From Nocardioides pelophilus (GTDB lineage Bacteria > Actinomycetota > Actinomycetes > Propionibacteriales > Nocardioidaceae), in the NCBI RefSeq assembly GCF_014180685.1, contig NZ_JACEHF010000009.1, positions 1 through 56,982 on the forward strand: 56,982 bases of DNA. Reading direction: 5' to 3'. A program made the position numbers and the translations under genes. The notes beneath the pieces were generated by a model that was given only the letters and a program-made list of their open reading frames with translations, was not told the DNA's origin and searched no databases. Position 1 is the first letter of the stretch, and each line of letters begins with the position of its first letter. Shown piece by piece: positions 23,763 through 32,646 of the stretch.

Positions 23763-24455
23763 TCACTGGTAGAGGCCCTCCCGCAACGCCACCGCGATCG
23801 CTCCTCCCCGGTCGGCGACGCCCAGCTTCCGGTACAGACCACGGATGTGGGTCTTCACCGTGTCCTCGCTCACCACGAGCTTCGCAGCGATGCCCTTGTT
23901 CGAGTGACTCGCGACCAGAAGTGCGAGCACCTCGCTCTCCCGCTGGGTGAGTCCGAGACGCGCGCCGGGCCAGAACTCCCCGGAGTTGATCCGAGCCGCC
24001 GACATCGCGATCCGGCCGGCGAGCGTGGGGTCGATCACCACGTCGCCCTCGACGACCCGCTTGAGGTGCTCGACCAGCTCGCCGCCGTCCACCCGCTTGA
24101 GGATGTAACCCGACGCCTCGGCGCGCAACGCCTGGTAGGCGTACTGCTCGTCGTCGTAGACCGTGAGGAAGACGACCCGGATCCCGGGATCGAGCAGCTT
24201 GAGCCGGCGGCACAGATCGAGACCGCTGTCGCGGCCCAGGCGGATGTCGCAGAGAACGATGTCGGGCTGCTCACGACTGACGACGGCCAGCGCCTCGTCG
24301 AGAGTGGTCGCCGTCCCGACCACCTCCACGTCGTCCCTGAAATGGGCCAGCATGGCCTGCACGCCGTGCAGCACCATCTCGTGGTCGTCGGCCAGCACGA
24401 CGCGGCTGGGCGCTCGGGGGGCATCCACCGTGGCGTCGGTCTCGTCGGCCGTCAT
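23763..24455 (-). CDS. LuxR/NarL-family response regulator
   Basis: 230 residues. Receiver domain: acidic pocket LADDHEMV, phosphoacceptor Asp70 in IVLCDIRLG, the conserved Lys in SGYILKRVDG. C-terminal LuxR HTH: LTQRESEVLALLVASHSNKGIAAKLVVSEDTVKTHIRGLYRKLGV. Start ATG 24455 (MTADETDAT) is used; in-frame upstream codons run into the divergent tkt promoter. Cognate of the kinase downstream. Its position divergent from tkt-prk makes that operon a likely target. Confidence 0.93.
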   Translation of the reverse strand: MTADETDATVDAPRAPSRVVLADDHEMVLHGVQAMLAHFRDDVEVVGTATTLDEALAVVSREQPDIVLCDIRLGRDSGLDLCRRLKLLDPGIRVVFLTVYDDEQYAYQALRAEASGYILKRVDGGELVEHLKRVVEGDVVIDPTLAGRIAMSAARINSGEFWPGARLGLTQRESEVLALLVASHSNKGIAAKLVVSEDTVKTHIRGLYRKLGVADRGGAIAVALREGLYQ

Positions 24456-24567
24456 CCTCGCAGCGTAGGTCACCGTGGCACCCTCCGGGCGCCCCCGCGG
24501 GAATGTCACCAGTCCCTCCACCCGTCCGGGTGAGTCCGCTGCTCCGACGCTCCGGTCTCCTGGGACA

Positions 24568-26577
24568 GTGAGCACTTCCTCCGACCGAACGCGCACGACC
24601 GCCGCGGACGCCGACACCCTCGACCAGCTGGCCGTCGACACCGTGCGGTTCCTGGCCGCTGACATGGTCGAGGCTGCCAACAGCGGCCACCCGGGCATGC
24701 CTATGGGCGCCGCGCCCATGGCGTGGACGCTGTGGTCCCGCCACCTCCGGCACGACCCGGGGGCACCGGAGTGGCCGGACCGGGACCGTTTCGTCCTCTC
24801 GGCCGGACATGGTTCGGCTCTCCAGTACGCCCTGCTGCACCTGTTCGGGTACGACCTCAGCAAGGACGACCTGCGGGACTTCCGCCAGCTCGGCTCGAGG
24901 ACTCCCGGTCACCCGGAGTTCGGCCACACTGCCGGCGTCGAGGCGACGACCGGCCCTCTCGGGCAAGGGATCGCGATGGCTGTCGGTATGGCCCTCGCGG
25001 AACGCATGCTGCACGCGCGGTTCCCCGAGCTGGTCTCGCACCGGACTTGGGCGATCGCCGGGGACGGTTGCCTGATGGAGGGCGTGAGCCACGAAGCCGC
25101 CTCACTGGCCGGCCACCTCGGGCTCGGGCGGCTGACGGTGCTGTTCGACGACAACGAGATCACGATCGACGGCGGCACTGAACGCTCGTGCTCCGACGAC
25201 CAGCTCGCACGGTTCCGCTCGTACGGCTGGCACGTTTCGCGGGTCGCGGACGGTACCGACATCGAGGCGATCGACGCTGCTCTGATCGAGGCCGGCGCTG
25301 ATCCGCGGCCGAGCCTGATCGCGGTCAGGACGGTGATCGGGCACGGCGCTCCCGACGTCGCCGGCACGTCCGCAGCCCACGGCAGCCCGCTGGGAAGCGA
25401 GCGGTTGGCGGAGGCGAAGCGTCGCGTGCTGTGGCCCGACGAGTCGTTCGTCGTGCCTTCGGCTGTGAGTGCACACTGCGAGCAGCTGGCGACCGGTGGC
25501 CGGACCGAACGCGCGAGCTGGGAGGCCAAGCTCGCCGCGCTGCGCGCCGCCGACCCGGGCCGCGCCGGCGAGTGGGACCGGCGGTGCAGCGGAGGTACGG
25601 CGTACGTCGACGACGATGCGTTCTGGGACCAGCTGGTCGCCGGCCTGCGTGTCGAGCCGACACCCAGCCGTGAGTCCTCGCGCCAGGTTTTGGCGGCGCT
25701 GACCGAGGCCGTCCCGGAGCTCGTGGGCGGATCGGCCGACCTCTCGGGTTCGACCGGGACCGAAATTGGCGCCTCCTCGGTGGTGAAGGGGGACTACGGC
25801 GGCACCCGGATCGACTTCGGGATCCGGGAGTTCGCGATGGCCGCCGTCCTCAACGGCATCTCGCTGCACGGCGGGTTCCGCTGCTTCGGCAGCACGTTCC
25901 TCGTCTTCGCCGACTACCTCCGCCCGGCCCTGCGGCTGTCGGCGCTGATGGGCCAGCCGGTCATCTACGTGCTGACCCACGACTCGGTGTGGGTCGGCGA
26001 GGACGGCCCCACCCATCAACCCGTCGAGCACATCGAGTCGCTGCGGCTGATCCCGGGGGTGCGGGTGTTGCGTCCCGCGGACGCCCAGGAAACCGCCGAG
26101 GCCTGGCGTTGCGCACTCGCCCGCCTCGACGGTCCGACGGTCCTGGTGCTTTCACGACAATCGTTGCCTGCCGCGCCCTCGAGCGCTCCGCCTCGCTTCC
26201 TCGCCACCGACGGCTTCCGCGTCGTCCGCGACGACCCGGACCCGGATATCGAGCTCTTGGCGTCCGGCTCCGAGGTGTCGCTCGCCCTCGCGGCTGCTGG
26301 CACGCTCGCCCGCGACGGGATGACGGTGCGGGTCGTCTCGGTCCCGTGGCGGGAGCGCTTCGAGGCCCGTCGACACCTCCTGCCGCTGCCTCCCGTGACG
26401 GTGGCGGTCGAGGCCGGGTCGACGATCGGTTGGCGGCACCTCGCCGACGCCGTCGTCGGCGTCGGCAGGGTCGGCGCTTCCGGCCCAGGTTGGGCGGTCG
26501 CCGCCCACGTGGGTCTCACTGCCGACGGCGTGGCCGCTGTCGCCCGCGGCGCACTCGACTCAGCCGGTCTGCTCTGA
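24568..26577 (+). CDS. tkt: Transketolase
   Basis: 669 residues. It moves C2 units between sugar phosphates with thiamine diphosphate in the regenerative Calvin cycle. Motifs: [70 protein letters not shown] (ThDP/Mg site), DDNEITIDG, and [20 protein letters not shown]. The start is probably GTG 24568; a 31-codon upstream extension in the same frame is Pro/Arg-rich and unlike the family. It overlaps prk as TGATG. Confidence 0.95.
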   Translation: MSTSSDRTRTTAADADTLDQLAVDTVRFLAADMVEAANSGHPGMPMGAAPMAWTLWSRHLRHDPGAPEWPDRDRFVLSAGHGSALQYALLHLFGYDLSKDDLRDFRQLGSRTPGHPEFGHTAGVEATTGPLGQGIAMAVGMALAERMLHARFPELVSHRTWAIAGDGCLMEGVSHEAASLAGHLGLGRLTVLFDDNEITIDGGTERSCSDDQLARFRSYGWHVSRVADGTDIEAIDAALIEAGADPRPSLIAVRTVIGHGAPDVAGTSAAHGSPLGSERLAEAKRRVLWPDESFVVPSAVSAHCEQLATGGRTERASWEAKLAALRAADPGRAGEWDRRCSGGTAYVDDDAFWDQLVAGLRVEPTPSRESSRQVLAALTEAVPELVGGSADLSGSTGTEIGASSVVKGDYGGTRIDFGIREFAMAAVLNGISLHGGFRCFGSTFLVFADYLRPALRLSALMGQPVIYVLTHDSVWVGEDGPTHQPVEHIESLRLIPGVRVLRPADAQETAEAWRCALARLDGPTVLVLSRQSLPAAPSSAPPRFLATDGFRVVRDDPDPDIELLASGSEVSLALAAAGTLARDGMTVRVVSVPWRERFEARRHLLPLPPVTVAVEAGSTIGWRHLADAVVGVGRVGASGPGWAVAAHVGLTADGVAAVARGALDSAGLL

Positions 26578-27557
26578 TGATCGAGAAGATCGTCAAGATG
26601 AGCCGGTCGCAATCGCCAGCCAGACCCCAGCCAATCATGCTCGCCATCGCTGGCGACTCCGCCTCGGGAAAGACCACGCTCGCGCGTGGCCTGACCGACG
26701 CGATCGGTCAGGACCGATGCCTCTCCCTCTGCGCCGACGACTACCACCGCTACGACCGCGCCGAGCGCGCTGGCCTGCCGTTCACGGCCCTCCACCCCGA
26801 CTGCAATTACCTCGACATCCTCGAGCAGCATCTCCAGCTGCTTGCGCTGGGGCGCCCCGTGCTGAAGCCCGTCTACGACCACGCGACCGGCACGTTCAGC
26901 AGATCGGTGTACGTCGAGCCGCGGGAGTTCGTCGTGGTCGAGGGTCTGCACCCCCTCCAGACCAAACTGATGCGGGCCTGCTTCGACGCCACCGTGTTCC
27001 TGGATCCACCCCAGGAGGTCCGGCACGGCTGGAAGGTCGCCCGTGACACCGGCGAGCGTGGCTACACCGCGGACCAGGTGCTGGCCGAGCTCGCCCTGCG
27101 CGAGCAGGAGTCAGCGGCGTACACCCGGTCGCAGCGCCGCCACGCCGACATCGTGGTGAGGTTCGCGCCTGCCGGTCACCACGACGAGCCCCCGGGCACG
27201 CCGTTGTCAGCAGAGGTGCTGCTACGCCCGACGATCCAGCACGCCGACCTCACCGCGACGCTGACCGACGACCTCCGGGCAGCGATGCACCTGCGGATCG
27301 TGCGCGACGTCGACGGCACGCCGACCGATTGCCTGCACGTGCACGGATACTCCTCGGCCGAGGAGACGACGCAGCTGGAGCAGGTGATCTGGGGCGCGGT
27401 CGGCGCCGTCGGCCCGCCCCCCGCGGGACTCGGCGCCATCACCGGAGGCGACCGCAGCGAGCCGCTGGCGATCGCGCAACTGGTCCTGCTCTTCCACCTC
27501 CTCCAGGTGAGCCGTGGCGAGGCGCACGAGCCGCTCGGCCAAGTCGTCGGCGTCTGA
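26577..27557 (+). CDS. prk: Phosphoribulokinase, class II-like (plant/cyanobacterial layout)
   Basis: 326 residues. It phosphorylates ribulose 5-phosphate to RuBP. P-loop GDSASGKTT (26-34), then LCADDYHRYDR, KPVYDHATGTF, VVEGLHPLQTK and FLDPPQEVRHGWKVARDTGERGY. This order and length follow the class II (plant/cyanobacterial) enzymes rather than the short class I enzyme at 51495. ATG 26577 overlaps the tkt stop; ATG 26598 is an alternative. No cysteine pair typical of thioredoxin control is obvious. Confidence 0.9.
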   Translation: MIEKIVKMSRSQSPARPQPIMLAIAGDSASGKTTLARGLTDAIGQDRCLSLCADDYHRYDRAERAGLPFTALHPDCNYLDILEQHLQLLALGRPVLKPVYDHATGTFSRSVYVEPREFVVVEGLHPLQTKLMRACFDATVFLDPPQEVRHGWKVARDTGERGYTADQVLAELALREQESAAYTRSQRRHADIVVRFAPAGHHDEPPGTPLSAEVLLRPTIQHADLTATLTDDLRAAMHLRIVRDVDGTPTDCLHVHGYSSAEETTQLEQVIWGAVGAVGPPPAGLGAITGGDRSEPLAIAQLVLLFHLLQVSRGEAHEPLGQVVGV

Positions 27558-27566
27558 GGCCTGCGC

Positions 27567-28364
27567 TCAGCGCTGTCCCGCCACCCGCGGCGCCATCGCG
27601 GTGAGCTGGTGGGTGGTCTGGGCAACCAGCGACGAGACCTGATCCGCGGTGAGGCGATCACAGGCGAAGTCCCAGTGCACGGCGACGGTGTCGCCCGGGG
27701 CGAGATCGTCGACGAACGGGTGCCCGTCGAGCCGGTAGCGGATCCGGCGGGTCATCGGCCGCCCGAGACGGAGTACGGCGGGCGCCGCATCGGTACCGGC
27801 GTCGTACTCCAGCTGTGGGCCGGTGACCACGAGCTCGTCGGTCAGCACCTCCTCGACCGAAGCCCATGCGATCCGGCACGACTCGAGGACCCCGAGCGGC
27901 TCCGGGCCGACCCCGAGCAGCCGGGACCACGGGTAGACACCAAGGACGTGGAACGCGTGGCTCGGGGCTGCTTCCGGCAGCAGGTCCTGGTTGAGGTGCG
28001 TCCAGTAGTGGCCCGCCTGGGGAGCCAGCTCCGCGATCAACCGGGCACCGAACTCCGACCGGTCGATGGCCGCGGACATCGCGTTGCCGGTCCAGTACCC
28101 CCGGACCACCGACGGGTCGAGCGGATCCTCGACACCCGCCATCGCGGCAAGCAACCGCTGATAGGGCCAGGCGCCGGAGAACCGCTGCGCGACCGCAGCG
28201 ACCTCGAGAGCCGCCGCGACCGGGGGCGAGCCGGTCGCGGCGGCGACGAGCGCCGCCGAGCCGGTCGGACCGCAGTACCCGAGCGCGTTGGGCGCGTGCG
28301 CGTACTGCGCGAACAACCGGTGGCCCGACGGCCGTTCCGCGGTGGGCTGCTCAGACGCCGGCAC
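27567..28364 (-). CDS. Hydrogenase-cluster protein of unknown function (DUF6390-like)
   Basis: 265 residues from GTG 28364, overlapping the 3' end of hypD by 14 bases, so it is the last gene of the hydrogenase operon. It begins HRLFAQYAHAPNALGYCGPTGSAAL and includes GAWPYQRLLAAMAGVEDPLDPSVVRGYWTGN. From memory these resemble DUF6390 proteins found in [NiFe]-hydrogenase loci; not verified. No signal peptide, TM or cofactor motif. Late residues HWDFACDRLTADQ lie near the C-terminus. Role unknown; context suggests maturation or assembly. Confidence 0.75.
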   Translation of the reverse strand: MPASEQPTAERPSGHRLFAQYAHAPNALGYCGPTGSAALVAAATGSPPVAAALEVAAVAQRFSGAWPYQRLLAAMAGVEDPLDPSVVRGYWTGNAMSAAIDRSEFGARLIAELAPQAGHYWTHLNQDLLPEAAPSHAFHVLGVYPWSRLLGVGPEPLGVLESCRIAWASVEEVLTDELVVTGPQLEYDAGTDAAPAVLRLGRPMTRRIRYRLDGHPFVDDLAPGDTVAVHWDFACDRLTADQVSSLVAQTTHQLTAMAPRVAGQR

Positions 28365-29499
28365 CCTGACCCACTGCCCCCTGCCCGACCATCTGGGCCG
28401 TCTCACGGTGCAGCCGGCCGAAGTTGTAGTACGCCGCGCACGCGCCCTCCGGCGACACCATGCAGGTGCCGATCGGCGTCTCTGGCGTGCACGCTGTGCC
28501 GAAGACCTTGCACTCCCAGGGCTTGATCGCACCCTTGAGCACCTCGCCACACTGGCAGGCCTTGGGGTCGGCCACCCGGACACCTGGCATCGAGAACCGG
28601 ACCTCGGCGTCGAAGTCGGCGAAGTCGTCGTGGACCCGCAGTGCGCTCTGCGAGATGAAGCCGAGCCCGCGCCACTCAAAGTGCGGTCGCAGCTGGAAGG
28701 TCTGCCCCATCAGCTTCAGCGCGGCGACGTTGCCCTCTGGCCTGACGACGCGCGCGTACTGGTTCTCGACCTCGCACCGACCGTCACGGTGCTGCTCCAG
28801 CAGCATGTACACCGACTGCAGGATGTCGAGCGGCTCGAACCCGGCCACGACCACCGGCTTGCCGTAGACCTCGGGCACGAACCGGTACGGGTGCGTGCCG
28901 ACCACGGTCGAGACGTGGCCGGGGCCGAGGAAGCCAGACAGTCGCAGGTCCGGGCTCTCGAGGATCGCCTTCATCGGCGGCACGATCGTGACGTGGTTGG
29001 AGAACACGCTGAAGTTCGTCAGCCCCAGCGCCTTGGCACGCATCAGGGTGACCGCTGTCGACGGCACCGTGGTCTCGAACCCGACGGCGAAGAAGACCAC
29101 GTGCTGGTCGGGGTTGTCGATGGCGATCTTCACCGAGTCCAGGGGTGAGTAGACGAACCGCACATCGGCGCCGCGGGCCTTCGCGTCGAGCAGGCTGCCC
29201 CGCGATCCCGGGACGCGCATCATGTCGCCGAAGGTCGTGAAGATGACGTCCGGCTGCTCGGCGAGCCACATCGCGTCGTCGATCCGGCCCATCGGGATCA
29301 CGCAGACCGGGCAGCCCGGGCCGTGCACGAGCTCGATGTTGGCCGGGAGCAGGTGCTCGATGCCGTGTCGGTAGATGGTGTGCGTGTGGCCACCGCACAC
29401 CTCCATGAACTTGAACTCGTCGTCTCCGGCCAGCTCGGTGATCGACTTGACCAGCGCGCGTGCCGCGGCCGGGTCTCGGAACTCGTCGACGAACTTCAT
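28351..29499 (-). CDS. hypD: Hydrogenase maturation protein HypD
   Basis: 382 residues. An iron-sulfur protein that, with HypC, carries the Fe(CN)2CO unit assembled for the [NiFe] site. Conserved cysteines are in MEVCGGHTH (Cys35) and GPGCPVCV (Cys63, Cys66), and the C-terminal [4Fe-4S] set is in ACQCGEVLKG, CKVFGTACTPETPIGTC and EGACAAYYNFG. Full family length. Seven bases separate it from hypC upstream. Confidence 0.97.
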   Translation of the reverse strand: MKFVDEFRDPAAARALVKSITELAGDDEFKFMEVCGGHTHTIYRHGIEHLLPANIELVHGPGCPVCVIPMGRIDDAMWLAEQPDVIFTTFGDMMRVPGSRGSLLDAKARGADVRFVYSPLDSVKIAIDNPDQHVVFFAVGFETTVPSTAVTLMRAKALGLTNFSVFSNHVTIVPPMKAILESPDLRLSGFLGPGHVSTVVGTHPYRFVPEVYGKPVVVAGFEPLDILQSVYMLLEQHRDGRCEVENQYARVVRPEGNVAALKLMGQTFQLRPHFEWRGLGFISQSALRVHDDFADFDAEVRFSMPGVRVADPKACQCGEVLKGAIKPWECKVFGTACTPETPIGTCMVSPEGACAAYYNFGRLHRETAQMVGQGAVGQGAGV

Positions 29500-29506
29500 G
29501 GGTGGC

Positions 29507-29785
29507 TCAACTCGCTTCCGCTGCGGTGGTCTTGAAAAGCTCGATCTCGTCGACGTAGTCCTGGCCCATCCGCTGGACCTGGTCGAGGGTCAGCTGGGCC
29601 TCCTGCTCGTCGATCTTGGCCATGCCGAAGCCGACGTGGACCAGCACCCAGTCGCCCGGTGCGACCCCTTGTTCGGCCAGCAGCTTCACGCTGATGACGC
29701 GGCGGACGCCGCTGACGTCGACGCGGGCCAGGTGCTCGGCCTCATCGACGATCTCGACGACCTGGCCGGGAATGCCCAGACACAT
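29507..29785 (-). CDS. hypC: Hydrogenase maturation chaperone HypC (copy 1)
   Basis: 92 residues. It starts MCLGIPGQVVEIV; the Cys2 exposed after Met removal binds iron and HypD. It ends with a helical tail (LTLDQVQRMGQDYVDEIELFKTTA). ATG 29785 has a strong GAAGGAG ribosome site. It is one of three HypC-like domains in the operon. Confidence 0.95.
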   Translation of the reverse strand: MCLGIPGQVVEIVDEAEHLARVDVSGVRRVISVKLLAEQGVAPGDWVLVHVGFGMAKIDEQEAQLTLDQVQRMGQDYVDEIELFKTTAAEAS

Positions 29786-29807
29786 GATGTGCTCCTTCTC
29801 GATTCGG

Positions 29808-30920
29808 TCAGCAGATCCGCGGCAGCGGGTCGCCCACGAGCATGTCGACGATGCGGGTGCCACCGAAGGGCGTCCGCATCGCCACGATTCCTGCAGGTTC
29901 GGCGATGACCTCGCCGATCACGGCCGCCTGGGCTCCCCCGGGCAGGCCGCGGAGTGCGGCGACGGCCGCCTCGGCCTCCTCGGCCGCCACGACGGCGACG
30001 AACTTGCCCTCGTTGGCGACGTAGATCGGGTCGATGCCGAGCATGTCGCAGCACCCGAGGACAGTGGGGTCGATCGGCAGCAGGCCCTCGTCGATCACGA
30101 CTCCGAGCCCGACCGTCTGGGCGAGCTCGTTGCACACCGTGCCGAGGCCGCCCCGGGTCGCGTCGCGCATCCAGCGGGTGCTGGGCGCCGCCGCGAGCAG
30201 CGCCTCCACCAGGCCGTTCACCGGGGCGGTGTCGGACTCGATGTCGGCCTCGATGGCGAGGTTGCCGCGAGCCAGCATCACGGCCATGCCGTGGTCGGCG
30301 ATGGTGCCCGAGACGATCAGCCGGTCGCCGGGCCGGACCGCGGCTGGCGACAGCTCACGGTCGGCGGGCACCACGCCCACCCCCGCGGTGGTGATGTAGA
30401 GGCCGTCGGCCGAGCCGTGCGGGACGACCTTGGTGTCGCCGGTGACGATCTGCACCCCGGCGGCGTCCGCCGCGGCCCGCATGTCGGCAGCGAGCTGGCG
30501 CAGCCGATCGATCGGGAAGCCCTCCTCCAGCACGAACGCGACCGAGATCCACTGCGGCACCGCACCGCTGACCGCGAGGTCGTTGACGGTGCCGTTGATC
30601 GCGAGGTCGCCGATGGTGCCGCCCGGGAAGTCGATCGGCTGGACGACGAAGGAGTCGGTGGAGAACACGAGCCGCTCGCCGCTCGGCAGCCGCAGCAGCG
30701 CGCCGTCGCCGAGCTGCTCGAGCAGCGGGTTGCGGAACGCCTCGACGAAGACGTGGTCGACCAGGGCGGCCGACGACTTGCCACCCGCACCGTGGGCCAT
30801 GGTCACCACCTCGTCGATCAGCCGGGGCCGGCGCTTCCGGAACTCCTCGACCCGCAGCCGGGTGCGGTCCTCCGGGTCGGGGACCTGGCTGGCCGACGGC
30901 GTCAACCGTTCGCTGGTCAT
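29808..30920 (-). CDS. hypE: Hydrogenase maturation protein HypE
   Basis: 370 residues. It dehydrates the C-terminal thiocarbamate to thiocyanate and donates cyanide to the iron. The AIRS/PurM-like fold is recognised by MAHGAGGKSS, FSTDSFVV, GDLAINGTVNDLAVSGA, TGDTKVV and RDATRGGLGTVCNELA. The essential C-terminal Cys is present in the ending DPLPRIC. Start ATG 30920 overlaps the stop of the SIS gene as ATGA. Confidence 0.96.
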   Translation of the reverse strand: MTSERLTPSASQVPDPEDRTRLRVEEFRKRRPRLIDEVVTMAHGAGGKSSAALVDHVFVEAFRNPLLEQLGDGALLRLPSGERLVFSTDSFVVQPIDFPGGTIGDLAINGTVNDLAVSGAVPQWISVAFVLEEGFPIDRLRQLAADMRAAADAAGVQIVTGDTKVVPHGSADGLYITTAGVGVVPADRELSPAAVRPGDRLIVSGTIADHGMAVMLARGNLAIEADIESDTAPVNGLVEALLAAAPSTRWMRDATRGGLGTVCNELAQTVGLGVVIDEGLLPIDPTVLGCCDMLGIDPIYVANEGKFVAVVAAEEAEAAVAALRGLPGGAQAAVIGEVIAEPAGIVAMRTPFGGTRIVDMLVGDPLPRIC

Positions 30921-31591
30921 CGCGGTGCTCCGTTCTGCAGTGCTTCGAGGTGGTGCTGGGTGACCGACCACAGCCGGTAGCCGACGAGGGCCTGGCTCTC
31001 CTGGATCCGGTGGATGCTCAAGGAGCGGATCGTGAAGCAGTGGTCGACGTCCTCGGACACACTCATCCGACCGCCGTCGTACCCCGAGAAGCCGACCGTG
31101 AGCAGACCCCGGCGTCGGGCCTCGGCGAGCGCCACCATCAGGTCCTCGGAGCTCCCGGAGGTCGAGAGCGCGACGGCGATGTCGCCGGTGCGGGCGTGCG
31201 CCATGACCTGACGGGCGAACACCACGTCGAACCCCACGTCATTGCCGAGGGCGGTGAGCACGGCCTGGTCGGCCGCCAGGCAGCGCGCGGACAGCGGCCG
31301 GCCATGGGCCGGCCGGGCGAAGAGTGCTGCCATGGTGGCGGCATCGGTCGAGCTGCCGCCGTTGCCGAAGGTGAACATCCGACCCCCGGCCGCGAAGCGC
31401 TCGGCCATGGCCCGACCGGCCGCCTCGATCCCGGCATCCCACTCGGCGAGCGACTCCTCCTGCAGTCGGGCGCTCTCGGCGGCCTTGCTCCGGGCGGACG
31501 TGGCGAGGTCGGCCAGCAGGCCGGCGGCGTCGGTCTCCTGTCCCTCGAGGAAGGGGTAGAGGAAGTCGGTCGAGTGACCCTGGTCGCTCAT
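30917..31591 (-). CDS. SIS-domain protein (GmhA-like) in hydrogenase operon
   Basis: 224 residues of the sedoheptulose-7-phosphate isomerase (GmhA) type: RMFTFGNGGSSTDAATMAALF, ALGNDVGFDVVFARQV, VALSTSGSSEDLMVALAEARRRGLLTVGFSGYDGG. The family isomerises or binds phosphosugars. GmhA-like genes recur in actinobacterial group 1h loci from memory, but their role there is unsettled. Coupled by 4-base overlaps on both sides (30917-30920 with hypE, 31588-31591 with the SIS-HypC fusion). No other heptose-pathway gene is near, so a hydrogenase or Calvin-linked role is more likely. Confidence 0.88.
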   Translation of the reverse strand: MSDQGHSTDFLYPFLEGQETDAAGLLADLATSARSKAAESARLQEESLAEWDAGIEAAGRAMAERFAAGGRMFTFGNGGSSTDAATMAALFARPAHGRPLSARCLAADQAVLTALGNDVGFDVVFARQVMAHARTGDIAVALSTSGSSEDLMVALAEARRRGLLTVGFSGYDGGRMSVSEDVDHCFTIRSLSIHRIQESQALVGYRLWSVTQHHLEALQNGAPR

Positions 31592-32355
31592 CTCGGCCCC
31601 CACTGCCCCACCTGGGGCGAATCCTCGAGCCGGGTCAGCGCGGCACCGGCGTGCACGATGACCAGGTCTCCGGGTACGACGTCGCCGACGACCGTGACGT
31701 CGACGTACTCCTCGCCGGTGGCCGTGCGCACCAGCGCTCCGGCGTACTCCTCCGCCGGCGGCGCGACCACCTCGCCGAGCCGTCCCTCGTCGCTGCAGGT
31801 GATGCACACCTCGTCGGTGCAGTCGTCGTCGGGCACGGTGAGCAGGCCGGGGTGCTCGAAGCAGACGTGGGTGAGCTCCCACAGCAGGTGGTACATCAGC
31901 ACGAACCTGCCGGTGGCCGGCACCATCGGGTCGTCCGACGGAACCCACAGCACGTGGCTGGCCGCGCCGGCGGCCGGCCGGTCGCCGTACCCGATCCACA
32001 TCGTCTCGACCCCCCAGGCGGGTGCGCGTCGCATCACGTCGAGGACCTGGGCCTGGTCGGCGCCGGCGACCGCGAGGACCACGTCGCCCGGGCGGACCGC
32101 GATCCGGGTCTCGGCGACGAGGTCGGCGGCGACCAGGGCGACCGCGGGCAGCGCACGCTTGCCGACGATGACCGGATGGACGAACTCGACCGCGACGTGG
32201 TGGGAGTGCGGCTCCCACTGCGGTGACAGCACCCAGAGCGTGGCACCTGCGTGGAAGCGGCGCGCCAGGGCCAGCGCGGCGCCGGCCAGGTCAGCCGAGA
32301 GCTCCTCGTCGATCATGGTGACCGGCCCGGCCTGGGGCCCGACGACAGCAGTCAT
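31588..32355 (-). CDS. SIS-like domain fused to a HypC/HupF-type domain
   Basis: 255 residues. Residues about 1-170 (LAGAALALARRFHAGATLWVLSPQW, GDVVLAVAGADQAQVLDVMRRAPAWG, HVLWVPSDDPMVPATGRF) have the layout of a degenerate SIS domain. Residues about 180-255 (EVCITCSDEGRLGEVVAPP ... VPGDLVIVHAGAALTRLE) match the HypC/HupF beta-barrel, with CITC in place of the N-terminal MCLG. The iron-binding Cys of HypC must be N-terminal after Met removal, so an internal barrel probably does something else, perhaps docking to HypD or the large subunit. Four-base overlaps with both neighbours. Confidence 0.8.
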   Translation of the reverse strand: MTAVVGPQAGPVTMIDEELSADLAGAALALARRFHAGATLWVLSPQWEPHSHHVAVEFVHPVIVGKRALPAVALVAADLVAETRIAVRPGDVVLAVAGADQAQVLDVMRRAPAWGVETMWIGYGDRPAAGAASHVLWVPSDDPMVPATGRFVLMYHLLWELTHVCFEHPGLLTVPDDDCTDEVCITCSDEGRLGEVVAPPAEEYAGALVRTATGEEYVDVTVVGDVVPGDLVIVHAGAALTRLEDSPQVGQWGPR

Positions 32356-32645
32356 GGCGCCACCTCCTGCCCGATCGTCTCGACGATCGCGCTCGACCCC
32401 GGTGCGGTCTCCGCCGCTTCCAGAAGGCCGAGGTCGACCATCATCCGCACCGTCTCACGCGCCGACTCCTCGGTCAGGCGGGTCAGCGCGTAGCCGGCGT
32501 GCACGATGACGTAGTCGCCGATCGTTAGATCCGGCAGGTAGTCGAGGCACACCTTGCGCCGCTCGCCGACGAAGTCGGCTTCGGCCATCAGCGCGCCGTT
32601 GTCGACCCACGTCCTCTCGATCCGTCCAGGGACTCCCAAGCACAT
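32352..32645 (-). CDS. hypC: Hydrogenase maturation chaperone HypC (copy 2)
   Basis: 97 residues starting MCLGVPGRIERTWVDNG, with the conserved IGDYVIVHAGYALTRL and a C-terminal helix. ATG 32645 is chosen because it places Cys at position 2; the frame extends three codons further upstream. It lies immediately after the hypF stop, with which it nearly overlaps. Two genuine HypC proteins in one operon may divide labour between HypD binding and large-subunit binding. Confidence 0.93.
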   Translation of the reverse strand: MCLGVPGRIERTWVDNGALMAEADFVGERRKVCLDYLPDLTIGDYVIVHAGYALTRLTEESARETVRMMVDLGLLEAAETAPGSSAIVETIGQEVAP

Positions 32646-32646
32646 C

